Part shown: positions 1-5,654 of the stretch, piece by piece
How the letters are laid out: every line of letters begins with the position of its first letter
How positions within the stretch are numbered: the stretch's first letter is position 1
Source of the DNA: Candidatus Gastranaerophilales bacterium
GTDB taxonomy: Bacteria; Cyanobacteriota; Vampirovibrionia; Gastranaerophilales; Gastranaerophilaceae
NCBI GenBank assembly: GCA_947625445.1
Contig: CANQOM010000102.1
Location: 1-6,071 of the forward strand
Length of the DNA stretch: 6,071 bases
Direction: 5' to 3'
Notes under the pieces: model-generated
What the model saw: only the letters and a program-made list of their open reading frames with translations
Database searches by the model: none
Told to the model about the DNA's origin: nothing
Translations under genes and position numbers: made by a program

Positions 1-1
1 T

Positions 2-349
2 GCAGCACCACAGGTAATTGCGGCATATATTTCTCATGAAGCGGTTCATGCTCATGACGATGATGCCTATACATCTGTAAGAGAAGAACAAGATGCATAT
101 GAAGTTGCTGCTAAATTCTGGCTTAAGCATTCTAAAGGAATTAAAGACCCTGAAATGGATTATGCTGCTGAATTGTATAAAAAATCTCCTTCATCCCTTA
201 AAAATAGAGTTGAAGAAATTTATACATTAAGAGACCCTGATATTGCAAAAACTTCACCACATCATCCTCCTTCAAAAATATTCAAAAATTTTAATTCTAA
301 AACTAAAGCAGCAAGTAAAGGCTTAAAAGAATATAATTTTATTGCGTAG
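2..349 (+). CDS. C-terminal part of a putative zinc metallopeptidase (HExxH), 5' end outside window
   Basis: The frame is open from the left edge to a TAG stop at 347-349, giving 115 visible residues with no start in view. Visible residues 11-19 read SHEAVHAHD, an HExxH motif (His at 35-37 and 47-49, catalytic-type Glu at 38-40). About twelve residues later comes EEQDAYEVAAKFW, where a Glu (bases 83-88 or 101-103) could be the third zinc ligand, as in gluzincin peptidases with a Glu in the helix after HExxH. The tail is basic and Ser/Pro/Lys-rich with no membrane segment. The methionine at 155 lies downstream of the motif and is an internal codon, not the start. The gene converges on the HNH gene with an 11-bp overlap and no hairpin terminator between them. 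The metallopeptidase call rests on the motif and its downstream Glu cluster; the N-terminal domain and substrate are unknown. Confidence 0.6.
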   Translation, partial: AAPQVIAAYISHEAVHAHDDDAYTSVREEQDAYEVAAKFWLKHSKGIKDPEMDYAAELYKKSPSSLKNRVEEIYTLRDPDIAKTSPHHPPSKIFKNFNSKTKAASKGLKEYNFIA

Positions 350-1529
350 AATCTTCTTCATCAGTTATTTCTTTTTCATAATGCCTGTTTAGTAATTCTT
401 TTTGTTGTTCTGTAAGTTCGAATTGACCGTCTTCAAAAACTTTAATTTTATTATTTGATAAGTTACGTATTCTCTGGGTTGCAAATGCAACATAATCTTT
501 ATATCTTATATCGTTTAATTTGTTATTATCAATAAGTTCTTGAATACCCAGAAAGTATTTACGCATGTTTTTAATTCTGTTATCTTTATCTTCGTTTATC
601 CATTCAATAAAAGGTTTATTTTCTTTTTGTCCGTTACAGGAGTTATGCATAGCCATATAATTGGTAATATCATCATGACCTTGTTCAATATCATAAGCAA
701 GAATATGGTCTGTATTTGGAATTGAATTCATTAAAAATCTTTTAGCGATAGTATTTGAAGTCCATGGTTGGTTATTTTTATCTAAACCAGAATATTTAAC
801 AATCCAAGCCGCATCCATAGCCCCTGAAGTAGGAAAATCCTTAACAAGTTTTTGAAGTTTATTATATTTTTTCTTATTTTTAATAGGGATTTTACTCATT
901 CTGTCGATAACAACTTTACGTCTGAATACCGCTTGTGTATTTTTTCTGTCAATTTCAGCTTCAACTTTGGCAATGTTTTCATCTAATAATTTTTTTTCGT
1001 TTTCAGATAAATGCTTTGAAAATACCTTCAATTTTCTTAGTTGTTTATATTGTTGTTTTTCCAATTCCGGCAATTTTATATCTCTGAGATTAAGCAGTAA
1101 GGTTCTAATATCTTTTTCACCGGTTTTTGCGGATAAAATTTGAAGTTGATTATAAACACTTTCTTCAACAGGGCGCATATATTCTGTATATTGACCTAAA
1201 TAATCCAAATATTCTTCCGGTTTAACATATTTATCTAATTTGTATGCAATATTATTATATTTTGTTCTTGGTAACATAATTTTTCCGCAGCACGGGCATG
1301 GAATATTATCAAATTTACAAACATGAAAATTTTCTGTTTTCATTTGAAGTTCAGGTATGGTTGACGAATAATTGCGTCTTCTATTTCCAAAATTTAGCGG
1401 ATAATAAAAAATATTATTTGTATTATATTGGTTATTTTTGGCAAACTCATTATTGGTATTTTTTTTTGTTGTTTCGGCTAAAAATACCTTACTTTGAGTT
1501 AAAGGAAAAGTAATTCTTTGAATTTTCAT
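339..1529 (-). CDS. HNH endonuclease-like protein with long helical insertion
   Basis: The product is 396 aa. Residues 274-302 carry the HNH signature: D274-H275-I, then N290, then H295-N-S-C298-N-x-x-K302. This matches the beta-beta-alpha-metal fold (general-base His, Asn, metal-binding His). A zinc knuckle-like C78-P-C-C81-G-K lies about 190 residues upstream, whereas in typical HNH proteins the CxxC sits just before the DH. The C78xxC81 and H295xxC298 pairs could together hold a structural zinc. The intervening residues 120-235 are Lys/Glu/Leu-rich and look helical or coiled-coil. The N-terminal 50 residues are Asn-rich, with an NFG box at 46-48. There is no signal peptide or membrane segment. 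The ATG at 1527-1529 is preceded by AAGG (1535-1538, 5-nt spacer). The likely role is a metal-dependent DNA nuclease, but whether it is a defence, mobile-element or toxin enzyme cannot be told from the neighbours. Confidence 0.72.
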   Translation of the reverse strand: MKIQRITFPLTQSKVFLAETTKKNTNNEFAKNNQYNTNNIFYYPLNFGNRRRNYSSTIPELQMKTENFHVCKFDNIPCPCCGKIMLPRTKYNNIAYKLDKYVKPEEYLDYLGQYTEYMRPVEESVYNQLQILSAKTGEKDIRTLLLNLRDIKLPELEKQQYKQLRKLKVFSKHLSENEKKLLDENIAKVEAEIDRKNTQAVFRRKVVIDRMSKIPIKNKKKYNKLQKLVKDFPTSGAMDAAWIVKYSGLDKNNQPWTSNTIAKRFLMNSIPNTDHILAYDIEQGHDDITNYMAMHNSCNGQKENKPFIEWINEDKDNRIKNMRKYFLGIQELIDNNKLNDIRYKDYVAFATQRIRNLSNNKIKVFEDGQFELTEQQKELLNRHYEKEITDEEDSTQ

Positions 1530-1623
1530 ACTTACCTTTTTGATGTCTTTTATATATATATCAAAACCTAAAATTATTAAATTTGCTATTATTTAATTAA
1601 AAAATGTAAAGATGAATTTTTTC

Positions 1624-1679
1624 AATATAAAAAAATGCAATTTGTTCTAAAAGTGATGTATTTTACAGTTTTTTATATT
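1624..1679. repeat. 11-bp inverted repeat with 34-nt loop
   Basis: AATATAAAAAA at 1624-1634 is the exact reverse complement of TTTTTTATATT at 1669-1679. The loop is less AT-extreme. All paired bases are A/T, so a hairpin would be weak and chance occurrence in such AT-rich DNA is plausible. No oligo-U tail makes it a standard terminator. Confidence 0.3.
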
Positions 1680-1790
1680 AAAAATAACAGGAAATGCATA
1701 AAAAAAATTAAAAAATAGTAAAAAAATTAAAACAATTTTAATTATTAACTAAAATTAAAACGCAAATAATTTTCTTTTTAATCTTTATCT

Positions 1791-1799
1791 TGATATGAT
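1791..1799 (+). promoter_or_regulatory. Candidate extended -10 promoter for the 578-aa gene
   Basis: TGA followed by TATGAT (1794-1799) forms an extended -10 element with five of six consensus bases. The -35 position 17 bp upstream (TTTCTT) is poor, which extended -10 promoters tolerate. The start point would be near 1806, giving a leader of about 32 nt before the GTG at 1838. Confidence 0.4.
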
Positions 1800-1837
1800 T
1801 GCAAAGGGATAAAATAAATTCTTTAAGGTAGAAAAAA

Positions 1838-3574
1838 GTGAAGATTTCCGAAACAAATCGATATATAAGGAAAGATAATAATAAAGTCGAATACAGACAT
1901 AACAAGTCTAACTTAAAATTAAACAGGACACAAAATCCCAGTTTTAAGTCTTCACCTGTAGATGTCGGGTTTAATGTATTAGATAAATTTTTTAGTGTAT
2001 TAGATAAGAATGCCATGATTCAAGTATCATTTGTAGATACTGTTTCAACAAATATTCCAAGAACATTGGTAGATTTAGGAACAGGATTGGCAGCAGCATT
2101 TGAAACATGCCGAAGAGAGTTTTCAGGTTTATTTGTAAATTGTTTAATGCCAGGACTTTTAGTTAAGGGATTGGCAGGATTTCTTCCTAAATCAAAAGAA
2201 TTAAAAGGAACTGATGTTGTTGGTTCTTGGGCAAACTCTGATGTTATTGATAAATTAAAGGGTGTGTATACAAAAGCTCAAGAATCAGATGCAGCAAATA
2301 AAACTAAAGAATACGTTGAAAGGGCATTAGGTTCTTTAGAAGGTTTAGACGGAAAAACTTGGGTAAAATATAAAGACAAAGCTATGGCTCCTGAATATAA
2401 AGAAGCAGTTGATTATGTAAGTCAGGCTATTAATACATCGGGGCGTGCAAGAAAAAAATTACTTAAGAAGGCTCAGAGTAATCTTGCTAATTTAACAAAG
2501 GCTGAAAGTGTATTAAAATTTGATGGAAAAGCTCAGGCTAATCTTGAAGAAACTCTTCGTGATGTAGCTGATTTGGGTTCTAAATTTAATAAAGTTAAAA
2601 ATGATACAGTAAAAGGACTTTCCGAAAATATAGATGATGCCGTTAAAAATGCTAAAACAAATGCTTCTGTTGAAAAATATTCACAAGCTTTAAAGGGATT
2701 TGTTAATAAAAAGAGTTTAATAGGACTTGGAATAGTTATCGGAATTGCGGTAAGTATCCAAACAATAAACAGAGCTATAACAAGAAAACAGTTTAATGCG
2801 GAAGGTGCTCCTATATATAAAGAATTTGGGAAAAAAGATACCAAACAAAAAATGAATGAAAAACAGAAAAAACAGTTTTTCTTCAAAAAATTGGGTTCAG
2901 CTATAGGCATGTATTCACTGGCAGCTATTTCAATGATGAAAAAGCCAACGTTAGGAATGTTCCAATTTTCGGGAATATTCCCTACAATGGACCAATGCAG
3001 GTGGATAGCTTCTTCAACTTTCGCAAGCAGAATGATGGGTTCTGAAGATGAAAATGAATTGAGAGAAACTGTGGTAAGAGATATTGCCTCATTCTCGGGA
3101 TTGTATTTCTTGGGTGATTATGTGAAAAAAGCAGCTGCATCAGGAATTGAAGCTTTGTCAAAAACCAAAAAAGGTGCTTCACTCGTTGGTGAAAATGTTG
3201 TGCTTCTTAACAGAAAAAAAGAAGCCGTAAAAACAATTGTTGATAAATCGGCTTCGTTATCTAAGAAAATAACAAATGAGGCTAAATATAGATTAAGTCA
3301 GTTTGGAAATTGGATAAAAAATACTGACCTTAAAACGGCAAGTGAAGTGTCAGGTACAAAAGTACGTAACTTGAGAAATTTATGCCGAGTTGCTGACATT
3401 GCATTTTCTATAGTAATGCTTGGTATATTATTACCAAAATATAACAGAAAAGTAACAGAAAAAAAGGTGGCTGAAGCAAAAAGAAAAGAAATAGAAATGA
3501 GAAAGACCGCCGGGGATTTTTCAAAAGTTCAAAATGCGGAAAATACACCTAATATATTTAAGTCCTTAACATAA
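1838..3574 (+). CDS. Hypothetical membrane-associated protein, 578 aa
   Basis: I do not recognise a named family. The GTG start at 1838 is supported by AAGG at 1825-1828 (9-nt spacer). Residues 1-32 are polar and basic, followed by NPSFKSSP at 33-40. Residues 62-117 are mildly hydrophobic (TLVDLGTGLAAAF, GLFVNCLMPGLLVKG) and may be membrane-apposed helices. Residues 135-290 are Lys/Glu/Ala-rich and helical, probably an extended or coiled-coil domain. A likely transmembrane helix spans 293-309 (LIGLGIVIGIAVSIQ), a second weak hydrophobic stretch lies at 352-366, and a C-terminal one at 518-533 (ADIAFSIVMLGILLP) is followed by a strongly basic tail. No N-terminal signal peptide is present. Residues 47-57 contain VLDK twice, seven residues apart, encoded by an exact 11-bp repeat (1976-1986, 1997-2007). 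There are no catalytic motifs. A structural or membrane-organising role is possible but unproven; a lineage-specific Gastranaerophilales protein is my best guess. Confidence 0.8.
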   Translation: MKISETNRYIRKDNNKVEYRHNKSNLKLNRTQNPSFKSSPVDVGFNVLDKFFSVLDKNAMIQVSFVDTVSTNIPRTLVDLGTGLAAAFETCRREFSGLFVNCLMPGLLVKGLAGFLPKSKELKGTDVVGSWANSDVIDKLKGVYTKAQESDAANKTKEYVERALGSLEGLDGKTWVKYKDKAMAPEYKEAVDYVSQAINTSGRARKKLLKKAQSNLANLTKAESVLKFDGKAQANLEETLRDVADLGSKFNKVKNDTVKGLSENIDDAVKNAKTNASVEKYSQALKGFVNKKSLIGLGIVIGIAVSIQTINRAITRKQFNAEGAPIYKEFGKKDTKQKMNEKQKKQFFFKKLGSAIGMYSLAAISMMKKPTLGMFQFSGIFPTMDQCRWIASSTFASRMMGSEDENELRETVVRDIASFSGLYFLGDYVKKAAASGIEALSKTKKGASLVGENVVLLNRKKEAVKTIVDKSASLSKKITNEAKYRLSQFGNWIKNTDLKTASEVSGTKVRNLRNLCRVADIAFSIVMLGILLPKYNRKVTEKKVAEAKRKEIEMRKTAGDFSKVQNAENTPNIFKSLT

Positions 3575-3658
3575 CTTAAATTTTTTAAACAACATGCGCA
3601 AAAAATTTTGCATTCAAGTTTTGTATAAATTGATATAAATATCCAAACGAGTGTAGAG
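3575..3658. other. Intergenic spacer with weak inverted repeat
   Basis: This spacer lies between the 578-aa gene and the promoter of the next gene. It has an imperfect inverted repeat at 3594-3613: GCAAAA at 3598-3603 against TTTTGC at 3606-3611, or ATGC at 3594-3597 against GCAT at 3610-3613 with inner A4/T4. It lacks a clean U-tract, so I see no convincing terminator for the upstream gene and some read-through is possible. Confidence 0.4.
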
Positions 3659-3687
3659 TTGAGAAAAACTCAAAAGTATTGTATAAT
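3659..3687 (+). promoter_or_regulatory. Near-consensus sigma70-type promoter
   Basis: TTGAGA (3659-3664, five of six consensus bases), a 17-bp spacer and a perfect TATAAT (3682-3687). This is the best promoter match in the window. The start point would be near 3694, leaving a leader of about 26 nt before the 120-aa gene. A small dyad, TTGAG-AAAAA-CTCAA (3659-3673), overlaps the -35 and could be an operator, though its arms are only 5 bp. Confidence 0.7.
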
Positions 3688-3719
3688 AAATCGAACGTGA
3701 GAAAAAAGGAGAGAAGTAA

Positions 3720-4082
3720 GTGGTTGATAACAGGGCCGTCGGCGCTCTGGGTATGAGTAGCGGAATAAATTTTAAATCCGGTGATATATCAGGAACTGCT
3801 GCAAAAACCTCGGACGACAGGGCAAGTCAAGGTACTGAATATTTTCTTCAAGAGGGCGAAGAACAAAATCTTCAAAATGAAGGCTTCGTTGACAGAAGTA
3901 TGCAGTTACGTGCGTCTTTAAATTCTCTTGCTTTGCTTAATTTTGTCTCGGTTCTAAGAAATAAAAAACGCAATACTATTATTTATGATGATGATGAAGA
4001 TTATTCTGAAAAAATAAAACCGGATAAAGTTTTTGAAGTCAATCATCAAAATGAAAAACATGATAAAAAAGATAATTTATAA
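3720..4082 (+). CDS. Hypothetical small acidic protein, 120 aa
   Basis: I recognise no family. The GTG start at 3720 is chosen because AGGAGAG (3707-3713) sits just upstream with an 8-nt spacer from GGAG and a strong promoter precedes it; the next ATG (residue 12) has no such site. Residues 1-50 are Gly/Ser/Asp/Gln-rich and probably disordered, including GINFKSGD at 15-22. Residues 60-80 form one likely amphipathic helix (LRASLNSLALLNFVSVLR). An acidic patch, DDDED, follows at 90-94, then a charged Lys/Glu/His tail. There is no signal peptide or true transmembrane span. It is a monocistronic unit with its own promoter and a strong terminator 15 bp downstream. That suggests good expression, and the architecture would fit a small binding or adaptor protein, but function is unknown. 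Confidence 0.75.
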   Translation: MVDNRAVGALGMSSGINFKSGDISGTAAKTSDDRASQGTEYFLQEGEEQNLQNEGFVDRSMQLRASLNSLALLNFVSVLRNKKRNTIIYDDDEDYSEKIKPDKVFEVNHQNEKHDKKDNL

Positions 4083-4096
4083 AAATTTTTTAAATT

Positions 4097-4127
4097 AAAA
4101 AGCCGGTTTTTTAAACCGGCTTTTTTT
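4097..4127. terminator. Bidirectional rho-independent terminator
   Basis: AGCCGGTTT (4101-4109) and AAACCGGCT (4113-4121) form a perfect 9-bp stem with a TTT loop. The stem is flanked by an A-run on the left and a T-run on the right, so it can terminate transcription on both strands. It lies between the convergent 120-aa (plus) and 89-aa (minus) genes, a few bases beyond each stop codon. Confidence 0.93.
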
Positions 4128-4130
4128 ATT

Positions 4131-4400
4131 TTACATAAACCATTCTGTACTATTTATTTTTCTATTATAATAGTCTTTATATTCTTCTCTTTGTATATCA
4201 TTTACCGGTAATTTTTCAGTTGTTTTAGGAACTACTGCAATTACCTGAACAGGAAATGCATAATTGTCACCCCAGGTGCTATATTGTACATCTTCAGTTG
4301 GTAATTTTTGTTTGTCTTGTTTTTTGCAACAATCACAGTTGCATTTATCTTTTCCTTGAAATGATTGAATTGGTTTACAATTAATTGGTGTAACTTGCAT
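4131..4400 (-). CDS. Hypothetical Cys-rich small protein, 89 aa
   Basis: The start is the ATG at 4398-4400, since GGAG with a 6-nt spacer precedes it on the minus strand. An in-frame GTG nine codons upstream would place this ribosome binding site inside the gene. The N-terminus carries SFQGK at residues 13-17, followed at 20-25 by C-N-C-D-C-C, a dense CxCxCC cluster that could bind a metal ion; Cys8 is a further possible ligand. Residues 40-60 (STWGDNYAFPVQVIAVVPK) look beta-rich, and the C-terminus is a charged helix ending in EWFM. There is no signal peptide or membrane segment. It has its own likely promoter and shares the terminator with the convergent gene. No family is recognised; metal binding is inferred from the cysteines alone. 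Confidence 0.72.
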   Translation of the reverse strand: MQVTPINCKPIQSFQGKDKCNCDCCKKQDKQKLPTEDVQYSTWGDNYAFPVQVIAVVPKTTEKLPVNDIQREEYKDYYNRKINSTEWFM

Positions 4401-4429
4401 AATTTTCTCCTTTACATAAACACTCAATT

Positions 4430-4435
4430 ATTATA
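4430..4435 (-). promoter_or_regulatory. Candidate -10 box for the 89-aa gene
   Basis: Read on the minus strand this is a perfect TATAAT, about 30 nt upstream of the ATG. The -35 region 17 bp further upstream (TCAACT) matches poorly. The sequence upstream of it on the minus strand contains an A/T run that could serve as an UP-like element. Confidence 0.45.
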
Positions 4436-4454
4436 AAATCCAAAAAAAATAAAG

Positions 4455-4483
4455 TTGATAATAATTAATAAATTTGTAATAAT
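4455..4483 (+). promoter_or_regulatory. Sigma70-type promoter with extended -10 for the SLH gene
   Basis: TTGATA (4455-4460), a 17-bp spacer and AATAAT (4478-4483), each five of six consensus bases, with TG one base before the -10 (4475-4476). The start point would be near 4490, giving a leader of about 19 nt. It lies back to back with the minus-strand -10 of the 89-aa gene. Confidence 0.6.
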
Positions 4484-4508
4484 TATTAATAATTAGAGAG
4501 TGAGTATA

Positions 4509-5654
4509 ATGAGAAAAACTTTTTTTATAAGTTTAATAATAATTTTAGGGATAGCTAATTGGGCATCAGCAATGGAATATAAAGATGTTCCTTTAGGATA
4601 TTGGGCATACAATGAGATAAACCGATTAGACCAAGAAAATATAATAAAAGGATATACAAAATATAATTATTATCCTGATAAGAATATAACAAGAGCGGAA
4701 TTTTGTTCAATGGTAATAAAAGCTTTAGGAATGGAAGAAAGAAAACCTGAAAAATTTTATTCGTTTTATGATGTTGACAGAAATTATTGGGCTTGGAATT
4801 ATATACAAAATGCAGTAAACCTTGGAATATTTAATCCTTCTGATGAAGGTTATTTTTACCCTGATGCAAATATTACCAGGAGTGATGTTATAGTATTTCT
4901 TGCAAATTTATTACGTACTGAAAACATAACAAGAGATGAGGCATTGTATGCTTTAAACTCTAATTATAATGATTATGAAGATATACCGGATTGGTTAAAA
5001 GTAAGTGCAGGCAAAGCGGAAAAAATAGATGTTATTGCAAAAGAGCCACCAAGAGAAAATTATCTTGACTATGATAAATATGTATCAAGAGCACAAGCAG
5101 CCGTTTTCCTTTCAAAAATGAGAAGAGAAATTGATTCATATAAAGCATTAAAATTAAAAGAAGAAACCACACCAAAAACTGCTGAAGGTATAAAAATTGA
5201 AAATGTGTTAATAGATGGAGATGTTGCGACTATTCCTGCAAAGACAGTATTACCTATAACTATTACAGGGCAAATAGGGTCTAAAATTTCAATGCCGGGA
5301 GAAATGTTTAAAGCAAGATTTTCTGATAATATTGTTGATGATGAAAATCATCTTTTATTTTCTAAAGATATTATTTTAATCGGGAAAATACTTGATACAA
5401 CTAAAGCATTTACTTTTTTTAAAAACGGAGAAATAATTTTTGAATTGTCTGCTGCAAATAAAAATAATTTATATACCAGAATAATGGCTATAGCAGAATA
5501 TGAGACTCCTATAGCAGAAGCTAATAAAGTTAAAAAAGCAGTTAAAACAGTTATTAAAGGTTCTAATTTTAAGATTAGAGACGGTCAAATTATCTATACT
5601 AGATTATATCAACCTATAAGAGTAAATATTGTAACAAGCGAAATACTTGATTAA
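4509..5654 (+). CDS. Secreted SLH-domain protein with C-terminal beta-rich domain
   Basis: The product is 381 aa from the ATG at 4509, which has AGAGAG at 4495-4500 (8-nt spacer). A GTG at 4500 in the same frame has no ribosome binding site and would spoil the signal peptide. Residues 1-21 form a Sec signal peptide: basic RK, a hydrophobic core, and a likely cut after ASA. Three SLH repeats follow: about 22-74 (PLGYWAYNEINRL, then ITRAEF), 85-135 (NYWAWNYIQ, then ITRSDV) and a degenerate third at 155-206 (DIPDWL, then VSRAQAAVFL). SLH domains bind cell-wall polymers and, in cyanobacteria, tether outer-membrane proteins to peptidoglycan. After a Lys/Glu/Thr linker, residues 227-375 are beta-strand-rich (TIPAKTVLPITITGQI, MPGEMFKARFSDNI, ILIGKILD). 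This resembles modules of secreted proteins that follow a 'P-x-G-T-x-L' style edge strand, but I cannot name it. The likely location is the cell envelope. Confidence 0.88.
   Translation: MRKTFFISLIIILGIANWASAMEYKDVPLGYWAYNEINRLDQENIIKGYTKYNYYPDKNITRAEFCSMVIKALGMEERKPEKFYSFYDVDRNYWAWNYIQNAVNLGIFNPSDEGYFYPDANITRSDVIVFLANLLRTENITRDEALYALNSNYNDYEDIPDWLKVSAGKAEKIDVIAKEPPRENYLDYDKYVSRAQAAVFLSKMRREIDSYKALKLKEETTPKTAEGIKIENVLIDGDVATIPAKTVLPITITGQIGSKISMPGEMFKARFSDNIVDDENHLLFSKDIILIGKILDTTKAFTFFKNGEIIFELSAANKNNLYTRIMAIAEYETPIAEANKVKKAVKTVIKGSNFKIRDGQIIYTRLYQPIRVNIVTSEILD

Larger units (their letters stand above)
1530..1837. other. AT-rich divergent intergenic region
   Basis: This 308-bp gap separates the divergent HNH and 578-aa genes and contains no convincing coding frame. 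It is dominated by A- and T-tracts, which could give intrinsic curvature. It has an alternating TA run at 1550-1561 just upstream of the HNH start; TATAAA-like hexamers there could act as a minus-strand -10, but no good -35 is visible. It also holds an 11-bp inverted repeat (1624-1634 / 1669-1679) and an 8-bp AT-only inverted repeat (1725-1732 / 1736-1743). The 3' end carries the candidate promoter and ribosome binding site of the 578-aa gene. Confidence 0.6.

Noticed and set aside
155..349. A 64-aa gene starting at the ATG at 155
   Set aside because: The same frame is open to the left edge and carries the HExxH motif upstream, so this methionine is internal.
540..725. Plus-strand 61-aa open frame inside the HNH gene
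   Set aside because: Antisense shadow of the HNH catalytic region, with hydrophobic composition typical of reverse-frame AT-rich coding DNA and no ribosome binding site.
652..738. HNH protein as a CRISPR or Cas9/IscB-type nuclease
   Set aside because: No RuvC motifs, bridge helix, repeat array or guide-RNA-like structure in the window; only the generic HNH signature is shared.
1298..1513. Plus-strand 71-aa open frame opposite the HNH N-terminus
   Set aside because: Phe/Tyr-rich antisense shadow; the minus strand has the start, ribosome binding site and motifs.
1738..2016. Minus-strand 92-aa hydrophobic open frame
   Set aside because: Overlaps the start of the 578-aa gene in antisense and extends into an AT-only spacer; its Leu/Phe/Lys composition is an artefact.
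2533..2910. Minus-strand 125-aa open frame with apparent membrane segments
   Set aside because: Fully antisense within the 578-aa gene; reverse complement of Lys/Glu-rich coding sequence gives Phe/Leu-rich pseudo-membrane frames.
2982..3182. Minus-strand 66-aa open frame
   Set aside because: Antisense shadow within the 578-aa gene, with no supporting signals.
3594..3613. Terminator hairpin after the 578-aa gene
   Set aside because: The stem is AT-dominated with a bulge and not followed by a T-tract.
4401..4427. Nine-residue N-terminal extension of the 89-aa protein
   Set aside because: It would put the clear GGAG ribosome binding site inside the coding sequence and the start almost on the -10 box.
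4500..4508. GTG at 4500 as start of the SLH gene
   Set aside because: No ribosome binding site upstream; the ATG at 4509 has AGAGAG at good spacing and gives a clean signal peptide.
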